The notes beneath the pieces were generated by a model. It saw nothing but the letters and a program-made list of their open reading frames with translations. It ran no database searches and was not told the origin of the DNA. Shown piece by piece: positions 46,652-55,770 of a stretch of 64,000 nt of DNA. Location: the NCBI GenBank assembly GCA_965261725.1, contig CBDHDU010000029.1, forward strand, positions 153,172 to 217,171, read 5' to 3'. The DNA comes from CANDOC01 sp965261725 (GTDB lineage: Bacteria; Pseudomonadota; Gammaproteobacteria; Pseudomonadales; Endozoicomonadaceae). A program made the translations under genes and the position numbers. Each line of letters opens with the position of its first letter. Positions within the stretch are counted from its first letter, which is position 1.

Positions 46652-49600
46652 TCAGTTTTCCAGTCTTGCCAGCAGGTCACGGGCTTCTTTCTGCTGAGTC
46701 TCATTACCTTCCTGCAAGACTTCACCCAGAATCTCTTTGGCTCCGGCCGCATCATCCATATCCATATAGGCACGCGCCAGATCGAGTTTGGTAGACGCTT
46801 CATCGGTTCCGGCCAGAAATTCGAAATCATTGCCGGATTCTTCAAGGTCATCTTCCAGCGCCGCGTCATCGGCTTCAAAGCTGGGAAGTTCCTCATCCAG
46901 GTTAATTTCATTAACCGGACCGGTGACCAGATCTTCATCCAGCTCCAGTGAAAGCTCATCGAGTTCACTGATATCATCATTAAAACCGGACGTTTCTCCG
47001 ACTGCAGCGCCACCATCCAATTCATCTGACAACTGGCCAAGATCTTTGTTCAGCTGATCCAGTTCGACATCAATTCCGACACCATCGAGGCTGGCATCAC
47101 TGCCCGCAGCTACTGCGCCTTCATCCAGTTCAAAACTGTCCAGTGCCTGCAAATCTGCTTCTTCTGAGAAAGCAGCTGAATCCTGAGGGGAGACAGTATC
47201 CGCATCCAGCGCCAGATCAAGATCCAAATCCAGATCTTCCAGTTCCATACTGTTCAGATCATCATCGGGTGCAGCCGCAGGAGGCGGCAGTGGTGACGCT
47301 GACCGCTGAGGTGGTTCCGGCGGTGCTGCCGTAACTTCTGCTTGTTCGGCTGTTGGCTCAGGCTGCCGGGGTTGTTCTGGCTCTGATTCTTCAAGATCGA
47401 GATCATCAAAACTCAGATCAAGATCATCCAGTTCATCACCACCCTGATTTTCTGTAGGCGCATCAACAGCCACAGAGTCATCAATGGGTGGATCACCCGC
47501 CGCTTCATCCAATCCCAGATCCAGCTCAATATCGGCTAAGTCATCTTCACTGAGAGCAAAATCACCATCACTGCCACCGGAAACCGCGACACCGCCATTA
47601 AAGCGACTACTCAGCTCGTCGGCTTTTGCCAGTGCGGCTTCATCACCTATGCCCTTCAATGCATCCATCTGGGCGGTAAAGGGTGCCTGCTCTCCGGACT
47701 CAACATAAACTTCCATCAGTTTCAGCCGCAGATCAGTGCGTTCCGGTTCACTGTTGATTGCAGCGGACAGCAAATCAGCGGCCTGTGGTAGACGACCATA
47801 AGCAATGTATATATCCGCTTCGCTCAGCACACCATCAGTTTGCTGGGCAACTTCCTGTTCAGGCTCGGGTGTTTGCTCTGCTTCGGCTTCGGCTTCGGTG
47901 CTGATTTCAGGTGTTTCAGTTTCTTTTGTCGGAACTGCTACCGGTGCTTGTTGTTGCTTTGCCGGAGTGGAAGGTTTCAAACCTGTTTCAGCAACCTGCG
48001 GTTTGTCCGGCAGATCTGCAAACAGTGGTACCGGCGCGTTTTCATCCTCTTCTTCCAGCGGCTTATCTGCTTGCTTGTTTTTGCCAAACGCAAACTTCTG
48101 CTTTAGGGCATCCAGACTTAAATCCACATTAAGCTTGTCTTTCAAAGCCCGCAGCGAATCCATAAACGACGGTTTTTTATTTTCTTCTGTCGCCGGTGCT
48201 TCGTCTGCAGTCTGTTCGCCCTCAGCCTTCTCCGGTTCTGCCTTGGCTTTGGTCTTTTCCGGCTTGGCAGCCGCATCGGCTGACTTGCGTTTACGATAGA
48301 CCAGCATGCCCATCAAGGCCAGCAACAGCGTACCCAGCCCACCCAGATAAAGCGGATTGCTCAACAGATCGTCATCCATTACATGTTTAGGCTGCGGCGG
48401 TGGCGTCTGTGGACGTGGTTTTGGTTTATGCTTGGGTTTCGGGCCCGGTTCCGCCTGAGTCGCCTTTGGCTGCACAGACTGCTGAGCCTGTTTTGCTTCT
48501 TCATCGGACTGATAGTTGTAATCAATTTCCTTCGCAGGTGGAGCCATTGCTGGCTCAGGTGTCATCGCAGGTGCCTGAGGTGATGGCATTGCCATATTGT
48601 TCTGGGCATTGTTCTGAGCACCGGCAAGCTGCTGATCACGCTTCGCCAGTTCTGCCTGCAGCATTGCCAACTGTTCATCTTTCAGGCTGACCAGTTTTTC
48701 CAGTGTTCTGATCTGCTCATCCAGATCACCCAGACGGCTGGTCAGATCCTGATTTTCATCCGCCAGCCGGTCCATCCGCTCCATTGCCAGCGTCAGCCTG
48801 TTTTCCAGATCGCTGTTACCCTGCTGAGATGCACTGGGTTGTTGAGCATTATTTTCTGCTCCGCGATGCCCCTGTTCTTCATCTGCGGCATTGACGATTT
48901 TCAGCTGGCTTTCTACCGGCACCGAACGTGGCGACGCTTCCGGTTGCTGGCGTGGCGTCGCATCAAGCTGTTGCTGCTTGCCCTGCCACTGGTCATTCTG
49001 ACGGGCAATGCTCTGTTTGGCATCGCTTTGTCTTACAGCGGCAATTTCTTCACGGCTGGGCAAGCGCAGTACCTGTCCACGCATCAGCCGGTTGATATTG
49101 CCACTCATAAAAGCTCTGGGATTCGCCCGCTGAATAGCGACCATGGTCTGCTGCAGGTTTACACTCTGATCGGGTCGAACCTGGTTGGCAATATTCCACA
49201 GACTGTCATTCGAACCCACGCGATAATAATTGGATTGCAGTGGCTTTCTGGTCTGCACTGCAGCCGGAGCTGGTGTTTGCCGGTTCACCTGCCCGGTTTG
49301 CTGTGGCGCCCGGTAACCGGGAGCGGCGACAGCAGGTGCCACCGGGCTGACAGGTTTCTGTCCATAAGATTGCTGCTGATAAGAACCCTGCCGGGCATTT
49401 CCAGCAGGCGCGGCCGCCAGAGGGTTGCCTCGGGAAGGAGCATTAACGGCTGTAGCCGCATCACCACTGAATACCGGTGGATCAACCAGTAACGTGTATT
49501 CACGCAGCAGCCGTCCCCGCGGCCAGTGCACTTCCATTAAGAAATTTAGAAACGGTTCCTGAACAGGGCGGTCGCTGGTGACCCGGATATAGGCCGTACC

Positions 49601-49858
49601 ATCAGCGCGAACCACCGAACGGAATTTGAGACTGGAAAGAAAAAAGGGACGCTCGACCCCGGCCCGGATAAAGTCGTTACGGGTGGCCAGATTGGGCAGA
49701 ATCTCATTGCTCGACAGGTTTCTGACCTGAACCAGTTCAATTTCGGCATCCAGCGGCTGATTAAGCGCCGACTTGAGCCGAATTTCGCCGAGTCCGAGTG
49801 CATGAGCCTGATTAAGGGCTCCGGCAATGGTCATGGCCACGACAAGCTTGCGTAGCAT
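46652..49858 (-). CDS. fimV: FimV/HubP-type polar organiser protein
   Basis: This large inner-membrane protein marks the cell pole and supports type IV pilus assembly and twitching. The start is the ATG at 49858 (MLRKLVVAMTIAGALNQAHA, a signal peptide) after AAGGA; the frame extends eight codons further. The order is: periplasmic region, LysM peptidoglycan-binding domain (about 210-265, YRVGSNDSLWNIANQV), a coiled coil (LENRLTLAMERMDRLADENQDL), one membrane span (about 507-525, LGGLGTLLLALMGMLVY), a long very acidic cytoplasmic part with repeated LDLDL/EDL segments, and the conserved C-terminal TPR-like FimV domain (STKLDLARAYMDMDDAAGAKEILGEVL). The position beside truA is as I recall from Pseudomonas. 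Confidence 0.93.
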   Translation of the reverse strand: MLRKLVVAMTIAGALNQAHALGLGEIRLKSALNQPLDAEIELVQVRNLSSNEILPNLATRNDFIRAGVERPFFLSSLKFRSVVRADGTAYIRVTSDRPVQEPFLNFLMEVHWPRGRLLREYTLLVDPPVFSGDAATAVNAPSRGNPLAAAPAGNARQGSYQQQSYGQKPVSPVAPAVAAPGYRAPQQTGQVNRQTPAPAAVQTRKPLQSNYYRVGSNDSLWNIANQVRPDQSVNLQQTMVAIQRANPRAFMSGNINRLMRGQVLRLPSREEIAAVRQSDAKQSIARQNDQWQGKQQQLDATPRQQPEASPRSVPVESQLKIVNAADEEQGHRGAENNAQQPSASQQGNSDLENRLTLAMERMDRLADENQDLTSRLGDLDEQIRTLEKLVSLKDEQLAMLQAELAKRDQQLAGAQNNAQNNMAMPSPQAPAMTPEPAMAPPAKEIDYNYQSDEEAKQAQQSVQPKATQAEPGPKPKHKPKPRPQTPPPQPKHVMDDDLLSNPLYLGGLGTLLLALMGMLVYRKRKSADAAAKPEKTKAKAEPEKAEGEQTADEAPATEENKKPSFMDSLRALKDKLNVDLSLDALKQKFAFGKNKQADKPLEEEDENAPVPLFADLPDKPQVAETGLKPSTPAKQQQAPVAVPTKETETPEISTEAEAEAEQTPEPEQEVAQQTDGVLSEADIYIAYGRLPQAADLLSAAINSEPERTDLRLKLMEVYVESGEQAPFTAQMDALKGIGDEAALAKADELSSRFNGGVAVSGGSDGDFALSEDDLADIELDLGLDEAAGDPPIDDSVAVDAPTENQGGDELDDLDLSFDDLDLEESEPEQPRQPEPTAEQAEVTAAPPEPPQRSASPLPPPAAAPDDDLNSMELEDLDLDLDLALDADTVSPQDSAAFSEEADLQALDSFELDEGAVAAGSDASLDGVGIDVELDQLNKDLGQLSDELDGGAAVGETSGFNDDISELDELSLELDEDLVTGPVNEINLDEELPSFEADDAALEDDLEESGNDFEFLAGTDEASTKLDLARAYMDMDDAAGAKEILGEVLQEGNETQQKEARDLLARLEN

Positions 49859-49961
49859 ATTTTCAGTCCTTATTATGGTCACGACAGCCGCTCAGCCCAG
49901 TGCCTGCCGCTGTCGCCTGTGCAACTTCAAGCTCGCTTCAGGGTATCATTACCCCAAGGTA

Positions 49962-50990
49962 TCACTTCGCCAATGTTGCTATCAACATTTCGGCCAGTTG
50001 CACACTGTTGAGTGCTGCACCTTTTCTGACATTGTCAGCAACAACCCACAGGTTCAGCCCCCGGTCTGAAGACAGATCCTGACGAATACGACCTACAAAC
50101 ACCTCGTCCTGGCCGGAAGCATCACCCACTGCGGTCGGGTACGCACCATCTTCTAGACCATCCATCACACTGACACCCGGCGCCTTTTCCAGCAGTGCTT
50201 TTGCCTCTGCAGCTGTGATGCTGTCACGGGTTTCAATATGCACCGCTTCCGAGTGTCCGTAGAAGACCGGAACCCGCACACAGGTCGGGTTAACCCCTAT
50301 ATCGGCATCTTCGAGGATTTTTTTTGTTTCCCAGACCATTTTCATTTCTTCACGGGTGAAACCGTTATCTTCGAAGCTGTCAATATGGGGAATGGCGTTA
50401 AAAGCAATCTGCTTGGTAAACACTTCAGGTTCCGCCGGGCGACCATTCAGTAGCTTGCCCATCTGCCCGGCCAGTTCATTAATGCCTCCCTTGCCAGTAC
50501 CGCTCACGGCCTGATAGGTGGAGACATTAATCCGGCGAATACCCACAGCATCATAAATCGGCTTCAGTGCCACCAGCATCTGAATCGTTGAACAGTTGGG
50601 ATTGGCAATAATATTCCGGGCTTTGTAGCCTTCCAGTGCTTCCGGGTTGACTTCCGGCACGACCAGCGGAATATCATCGTCGTAGCGGAAGCAGGAGGTG
50701 TTATCAATAACAACACAACCGGCCGCTGCGGCTTTGGGGGCATATTCTGCAGAAATATCACCACCTGCAGAGAACAGAGCAATATCCGCTTCACTGAAAT
50801 CAAATTCAGCCAGATTCTCTACTTTAATATGACGGTTGTTATACATTACCGAATCACCGGCAGAACGCTCACTGGCCAGCGGGAACACCTGCTTGACCGG
50901 CAGTTTGCGCGCCGCCATGATTTCCAGCATGGCTTCACCCACTGCACCGGTGGCTCCTACTACAGCAATATTGAATTCGGTCTTACTCAT
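49962..50990 (-). CDS. usg: Aspartate-semialdehyde dehydrogenase family protein (Usg-type paralogue)
   Basis: The protein has 342 residues. The Rossmann domain starts FNIAVVGATGAVGEAMLEIM, and the catalytic domain has NPNCSTIQMLVAL with the catalytic Cys retained (about 130) and FYGHSEAVHIET with the His. It differs clearly from the second aspartate-semialdehyde dehydrogenase at 60267, and it lies where I recall the usg/asd2 gene, between asd and fimV. Because Cys and His are both present it may be active in making aspartate semialdehyde for Lys, Met and Thr, unlike enterobacterial Usg. Naming is by position and is uncertain. Confidence 0.85.
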   Translation of the reverse strand: MSKTEFNIAVVGATGAVGEAMLEIMAARKLPVKQVFPLASERSAGDSVMYNNRHIKVENLAEFDFSEADIALFSAGGDISAEYAPKAAAAGCVVIDNTSCFRYDDDIPLVVPEVNPEALEGYKARNIIANPNCSTIQMLVALKPIYDAVGIRRINVSTYQAVSGTGKGGINELAGQMGKLLNGRPAEPEVFTKQIAFNAIPHIDSFEDNGFTREEMKMVWETKKILEDADIGVNPTCVRVPVFYGHSEAVHIETRDSITAAEAKALLEKAPGVSVMDGLEDGAYPTAVGDASGQDEVFVGRIRQDLSSDRGLNLWVVADNVRKGAALNSVQLAEMLIATLAK

Positions 50991-51455
50991 GGACGGTAAA
51001 TATCCTTGATATCAGAAGCATGGAGGGATCGCGCACTCTAACGCTCTGTTGACCCTACAGCAACTTGAATGTCACATGCAGCCCATCAGGGTAATGAACA
51101 CCTCTGAGATACTAGACAAATTTGGGCGAACCACCACGCCCAAACGCAGCTCCGGATATTTCACAATCATCATATTTATCGATAAATATTAAATAAACAA
51201 CATTCAAATAATCTTTGTTTTATTTAACGAAAAATTTCAGTCAACATCATCTAAACAAATCAATCATCAGAGATAATTTAAGAATCATGTAAAACAACAT
51301 CAGCACATCAAATAAAAAACCTTCCCAATAGATACAACAACAAATCAGCCAACCGAATAAAAACCACAAACCATCATTCAATAATCTGCACATTTTTTTT
51401 AATAGTCTATTGTTTTCACGCAATTCAATGAATATCGAATAGCGTCGGATCATTA
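50991..51455. other. AT-rich region at the left edge of the effector islet
   Basis: No gene is supported in these 465 bases. The part near usg must hold its promoter. A hairpin (TTTGGGCG / CGCCCAAA, 51121-51144) is followed by TTTG on the minus strand and may be a weak terminator. The rest (51150-51450) is strongly AT-rich, unlike the neighbouring core genes, and precedes the zinc-finger gene, whose promoter I could not fix. Confidence 0.5.
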
Positions 51456-52742
51456 ATGAAAAAAAAGTTCATCCTATTTTTTATCTTGTTTCTATGTCAC
51501 TCATTTATAGCCCCAGTATTAACAAGTGCTAACAACTCTTTAGCTTCCGATGATGACTCACCTTCCGACAGTGAAAACTCTTCTGAAGACGAGTCTGATT
51601 CAGATCGGAAACCCGAAGATAAAAACAAGATAAATGTACCCCCTAACAGCCCACCTATCCTGGACAGCACTCCCACCTATGGACCCAATATGAGTCTCGG
51701 GGCATTAGGTGCCTCTCCTTTCATGCCTGTGTCGCCTATACCTAAGAGTCCTTCTGCGAGTCTATGTAGCAGCCCTCTGAGTCTGCCTGACAACCATTAT
51801 TTAGCTGATATATCTTGCTCGCCAGAAAATCCCAAAGATCCAAGCACAGCCACCCCGTGTTCTGTCAGGGCAAAAAATGGAGCTGACTATTGCGAATATG
51901 AACCTCATACAGGTGATGCTGATAGCGATACAGGAGTATTCTCTGTTGTCAGTGCTGTCCAAAAAAGAAATGATGAGAGTGCCGGGTCAATCATTGAAGC
52001 TATTATTGTTAATGACTCTGGTGATATTGTTATACCTGCGACTCTTAATACCTCTGAAACAGAAGAGCCTACCGTAAGCATTGAGGGCGGATTCACCGAG
52101 GCTAGTGATTTGGTACCAGTAACAAGATATCAAGCCATCTCGGCAGCATGCGCTGCCACCATCTCTTTATCAGGAACAGTACCTCCAGCATTTAAGCTGT
52201 GCACACCTGCACCGCCAATATCATCCCAAAGCCCAACCATAACATACATCCCTACGCTCGATGAGGGCACGCAAACAGTCTACTGTAGACAAGCGAACCC
52301 TTCAGGCCAACTATCAGGATATAGTACGGTTCACTGTACAACATCAGATCAGATAGCACCTGCCCCAAGATACTACATCCCTAATAATTTTGGTGAGCAG
52401 GATTTAACTGCCAGCACGATTTTACAAGGACTTGCTGATCAACATGCACAACATGCTCAACTTCAAAAGAAACAAAACAAGCGCACACACAATTGCACCT
52501 ATCCCGGCTGCAATAAACTCTATACAAAATCCTATCACCTCAAAGCCCATCAAAGAAAACACACAGGAGAAAAACCTTATGCATGCGACTGGGAAGGATG
52601 CACGTGGAAATTTACACGCTCAGATGAACTGACTCGCCACATGAGAAAACATACTGGTGTTAAACCTTTTAAGTGCCCGCACTGTGAGCGCGCTTTTGCA
52701 CGATCTGATCACCTCAGCTCACACTTAAAAAGGCATCAATAG
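51456..52742 (+). CDS. Exported protein with three KLF-type C2H2 zinc fingers
   Basis: The protein has 428 residues. The N-terminus is a signal peptide (KKKFILFFILFLCHSFIAPV, then LTSANN), followed by an acidic Ser/Asp/Glu tract (about 30-55) and about 280 residues of Ser/Pro/Thr-rich sequence without a fold I recognise. Residues 347-427 are three canonical C2H2 fingers (C347/C352/H365/H369; C377/C382/H395/H399; C407/C410/H423/H427) joined by TGEKP- and TGVKP-type linkers. Their spacing (81 residues) and helices (TKSYHLKAH, TRSDELTRH, ARSDHLSSH) match the DNA-binding domain of animal Kruppel-like/Sp factors, including the base-contacting Lys/His, Arg/Glu/Arg and Arg/His. This points to acquisition from an animal and a role in host nuclei (inference). 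Base composition is AT-rich. Confidence 0.88.
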   Translation: MKKKFILFFILFLCHSFIAPVLTSANNSLASDDDSPSDSENSSEDESDSDRKPEDKNKINVPPNSPPILDSTPTYGPNMSLGALGASPFMPVSPIPKSPSASLCSSPLSLPDNHYLADISCSPENPKDPSTATPCSVRAKNGADYCEYEPHTGDADSDTGVFSVVSAVQKRNDESAGSIIEAIIVNDSGDIVIPATLNTSETEEPTVSIEGGFTEASDLVPVTRYQAISAACAATISLSGTVPPAFKLCTPAPPISSQSPTITYIPTLDEGTQTVYCRQANPSGQLSGYSTVHCTTSDQIAPAPRYYIPNNFGEQDLTASTILQGLADQHAQHAQLQKKQNKRTHNCTYPGCNKLYTKSYHLKAHQRKHTGEKPYACDWEGCTWKFTRSDELTRHMRKHTGVKPFKCPHCERAFARSDHLSSHLKRHQ

Positions 52743-52768
52743 CAAAGCTATAATTGCTATACGACACG

Positions 52769-53646
52769 CTACAATGGTGACTCAGCAGTTCTCGGAGGAA
52801 CACCGGTCGTTTTTGCCCAACCGGCATCATCAGGGCTCTCCCCTATCAGCTGACCGGGGAAAAAATAAGCATCCGGATAGCCGGGAAGCTCCCTGAAAAC
52901 ACCATCCGCAATGCCTGTATAAATATAAGTCGCCTCTTCCCGCAGGCTATCGCTGTAGGAAGCTGGCATTCGTTTCTGGTGCCAAGAGGCACCTGCAGGC
53001 AGCATCTCAATGACCTCATACTCTTCACCGATATCTCCATAGACCCATGACGAAATCTGTGGGCGGCGGTCTCTGATCTGGTAAGTCCGCAGCACTTCCA
53101 TAAGAAACATAAAGCAGGGGCGTGTTCGACCAACTGCGGCTATAGCCTGCATACTCAGATGCGTAAACCCGCCTTTGTTATAACAGGCAGGCCCCAGCAA
53201 AATTCCCCGTGCTGCTTTTAATTCACCTAAAGCGGTGTTTAACCTGACATCCACATCGAGATAAACACCACCTACCTGATAAAGAATTAAAAACGCATAA
53301 TGTCACTGGCACTGGCACTGGCACTGGCGAAGTTAGGAAAAACGCCACGGGATTCACGGGTCACAATACTGTCCAGTTCAACCCGGAACTTTTCTCCTTT
53401 ATTTCCTCCCAGAGAAAGCTGTAATACTTCACTTAACAGATGAATATGTAGTCTTCCGGAAAAGTTTTTCTGTGTCAGTGTCTCTGAGGCGGCAGTAATA
53501 TCTTCATAAACGCCCTTCCGATTACACCAGAGAAAAATCTCATACTCCGGATTCTCCCGCATTATTTTCAGCATATTGGCAAGGTGGTGCCGGGGCAGCT
53601 TACCGCCCATCCAGATCCAGTGCAGGTAGCGGGGAATGGTATACAT
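52769..53646 (-). pseudogene. DXD glycosyltransferase, one-base frameshift
   Basis: The first frame (53287-53646, 119 residues) opens with IPRYLHWIWMGGKLPRHH, typical of glycosyltransferases of the DXD sugar-binding type, and runs to ASASASASDIMRF then a stop. The second (down to 52769) continues with ILYQVGGVYLDVDVRL, where DVD is the metal/sugar-binding motif. The break is in a T run on the minus strand (five T near 53287-53291); six would give DIMRFLILYQVGG, the family's normal sequence. It is therefore a recent mutation, a phase switch or a sequencing error. The original protein (about 290 residues) resembles small toxin- or effector-type glycosyltransferases. It follows the RBR gene by 35 bases on the same strand. 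Confidence 0.72.
53305..53328. repeat. Four tandem copies of a hexanucleotide in the glycosyltransferase gene
   Basis: ACTGGC is repeated four times (GCCAGT on the coding strand, encoding Ala-Ser four times) a few codons before the frameshift and the DXD motif. Copy-number change would alter length but not frame. Confidence 0.85.
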
Positions 53647-53681
53647 AATAAAAACAAGCCAGACATTACTAATCGGGCTGA

Positions 53682-55598
53682 TTACATCAGACTACACTTT
53701 GATGCCTTTTGGGTTTTCGGGTCAAAGCCCGGGATCGTAACAACCTTGATTGCAAACGGTGACCATCCTGTTTCCATACTGCACCGGGCATGCGTTGTAT
53801 AGCCATCCCGCCCCCAGGTATTCTGACAAACCCAGCAAAACTGGTGGTTGCACTGCCGACAAACCATTCGAGCACAGCCAAACGTTCGCTCAATGACTGT
53901 TTTACATTTAGGGCATAACTTCATAGTGCCCTTTTTCACCTGCTCTACGATCAAACGATAATTTTCCAACTGTTTTTTTTCTTCTTCCCGATCAAGCAGC
54001 TGGGCATAGTGATACCCCTTCGCGCCATAGAAATGGTATTGTGCCATGCAGCGATCGCAATGAACTTCTTCAGTTTCACCGACTTTCAACAGAGGTCGTA
54101 AAGCATACATTCCACAATCCGGTTTGGTGCAGACAAAAAAAGACGAATCAGCCGCAACCAGCTGATCAAGAAGATGATCATTCTGCAAGTTTTCTGCTTT
54201 TCTGTTGCCGGTAATAAGGAGCATATCTCTGGTGTCGAGTTCTGTCTCGCAGGCTGGACACTGTGGCTTTCTTTTTTCCCGGACACAAAAGGTGATATGA
54301 GCCTGATAACAACTACGGCAAATCCAGTGAGCACGACATTTGAGGGTTGCTAAATAACAAAGATCATCTTTCGTCAGACCATCAAAACACACTTCACAAC
54401 TATGCTGGTCATACTCATAAGTATCCTCCAGTGGCTCACCGATCAATAAATCTGATGGGTCCTCAACAAAGAATTTGCGGAGAGGAACGTCTTCGGAAAG
54501 ATGGCTCGGTGATGCAGGCGTCGTGTCTACTTCATATGGATCCATACTGCACATACCATCTGTCGGGAAACTCTCGGCAGAGCCTGAAGCTCCCCCTGAA
54601 TCAAGCCATAATGCAGTATCATCATTCAGCTCTACTTTGTCATAAGTCACCCCATGCTCATTCCTCTTGAATAGATACACCGCATCGCAGCATGGGCATT
54701 GATCAGCAGCTTCAGTCCCTTCATTTATGACTGGTTTTAATTCGCCTCTCAGACACTGAGGACAAGGATAAACCTGCATAGAGAAAGGCATTCCAGCAGC
54801 CATTACAGACTGACTTAAAAGAAAGTTATATCTATTAACATCACGTAGATCACCAGAAATAGCCTGCACATCATCGGCCATGTACTGATTTTGACAGCAG
54901 GGGCAGCCCGGAACATTGTTATCTATCCACAAAGCCTGATGAATACTTGATAACAGACAATCCCGACAGTAGAACTGCTTGGTGCAGGCCAGAGACAAAG
55001 CAAGAGCAAGCCCATCACTATCCAGAATTTTCCTACAAGATGTACACTGTTCAGGAGAAGTCCTCAGCAAAAAAGGATTGTCTTCTCCTATCATAAAACC
55101 CTTCTCTGCTTTTTCCACCTCCTGCTGTGTGGTAAGTACCGTCATTTTCATATAGTTAACGACGGGTGGTGTATGTGCTGAGAAGTCTCCGTTAGTGGGG
55201 CTACCTTCTACGTCGATATCACTGATGCATTCCTCTTCCTCTTTGTCAGCTGTAGAGTCGTCAAGATACCGATGGCGATAACGCTTACAGCCGATACAGA
55301 GTTTGGCTGCATATCCAGTCACACCGACCTGATAAGAGTGACCCAGAGCAACCACAACAACATCCTCGGAATCGCTGCTTTCAGCCTGAACAGGTAACAT
55401 TAGATTCTCAGTTGGTAAAATAGCCTCCCCGCTGGCAGGATGCAGCATTTGATATGACGCTGCAGGTGACAGGCTTGGGCGCCCCATAAAGATGTTGCCT
55501 TTACTGTCGCCACCCTCCATCCCGTAACCGGGAGCAATGACAAGCAGAAAAGCAAACCGGATGTATCGCAACCATTCAGAAAAATACACTTCAACCAA
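53682..55598 (-). CDS. Exported RBR (RING-IBR-RING) E3 ubiquitin-ligase-like protein with a CaaX box
   Basis: The protein has 638 residues from a TTG at 55598 (start uncertain). A hydrophobic segment (IRFAFLLVIAPGYGM, 13-27) suggests export. There are two Cys-rich blocks. Residues 185-305 look like a degenerate RING plus IBR (CTSCRK, FYCRDC, CPCC, CPQC, CPCCDA). Residues 401-606 form a full RBR: RING1 (CEVC...CRAHWICRSCY...CPAC, 401-450), IBR (about 490-530, CTKPDCGMY, VHCDRCMAQYHF) and RING2 (562-606, LCPKCKTVIERTFGC, then ARMVCRQCNHQFCWVC), in which Cys575 is placed like the catalytic Cys of HHARI/Parkin. The protein ends KCSLM, a farnesylation-type CaaX box. RBR ligases are eukaryotic; the role in host ubiquitination is inferred. 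Operon with the glycosyltransferase downstream. Confidence 0.85.
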   Translation of the reverse strand: MVEVYFSEWLRYIRFAFLLVIAPGYGMEGGDSKGNIFMGRPSLSPAASYQMLHPASGEAILPTENLMLPVQAESSDSEDVVVVALGHSYQVGVTGYAAKLCIGCKRYRHRYLDDSTADKEEEECISDIDVEGSPTNGDFSAHTPPVVNYMKMTVLTTQQEVEKAEKGFMIGEDNPFLLRTSPEQCTSCRKILDSDGLALALSLACTKQFYCRDCLLSSIHQALWIDNNVPGCPCCQNQYMADDVQAISGDLRDVNRYNFLLSQSVMAAGMPFSMQVYPCPQCLRGELKPVINEGTEAADQCPCCDAVYLFKRNEHGVTYDKVELNDDTALWLDSGGASGSAESFPTDGMCSMDPYEVDTTPASPSHLSEDVPLRKFFVEDPSDLLIGEPLEDTYEYDQHSCEVCFDGLTKDDLCYLATLKCRAHWICRSCYQAHITFCVREKRKPQCPACETELDTRDMLLITGNRKAENLQNDHLLDQLVAADSSFFVCTKPDCGMYALRPLLKVGETEEVHCDRCMAQYHFYGAKGYHYAQLLDREEEKKQLENYRLIVEQVKKGTMKLCPKCKTVIERTFGCARMVCRQCNHQFCWVCQNTWGRDGYTTHARCSMETGWSPFAIKVVTIPGFDPKTQKASKCSLM

Positions 55599-55770
55599 AG
55601 CCCCGGAGCGAAACAGGACAGAGATAATAGACTAGTCTTTCCGCTGGCTACCAACAAAACCCATAGATTCGCTGGTAGTGAATCTGAATATAAACTGTCA
55701 TGTTGTAATTCAAGCAGAGAGAGTACATGCATAGCTTGAATATCTGGTTTCTGCCTGATGAGCATTATTC

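Noticed and set aside
53305..53328. Short tandem repeat as a CRISPR or VNTR array
   Set aside because: Only four hexamers within a coding frame; no spacers. No CRISPR array was seen anywhere in the window.
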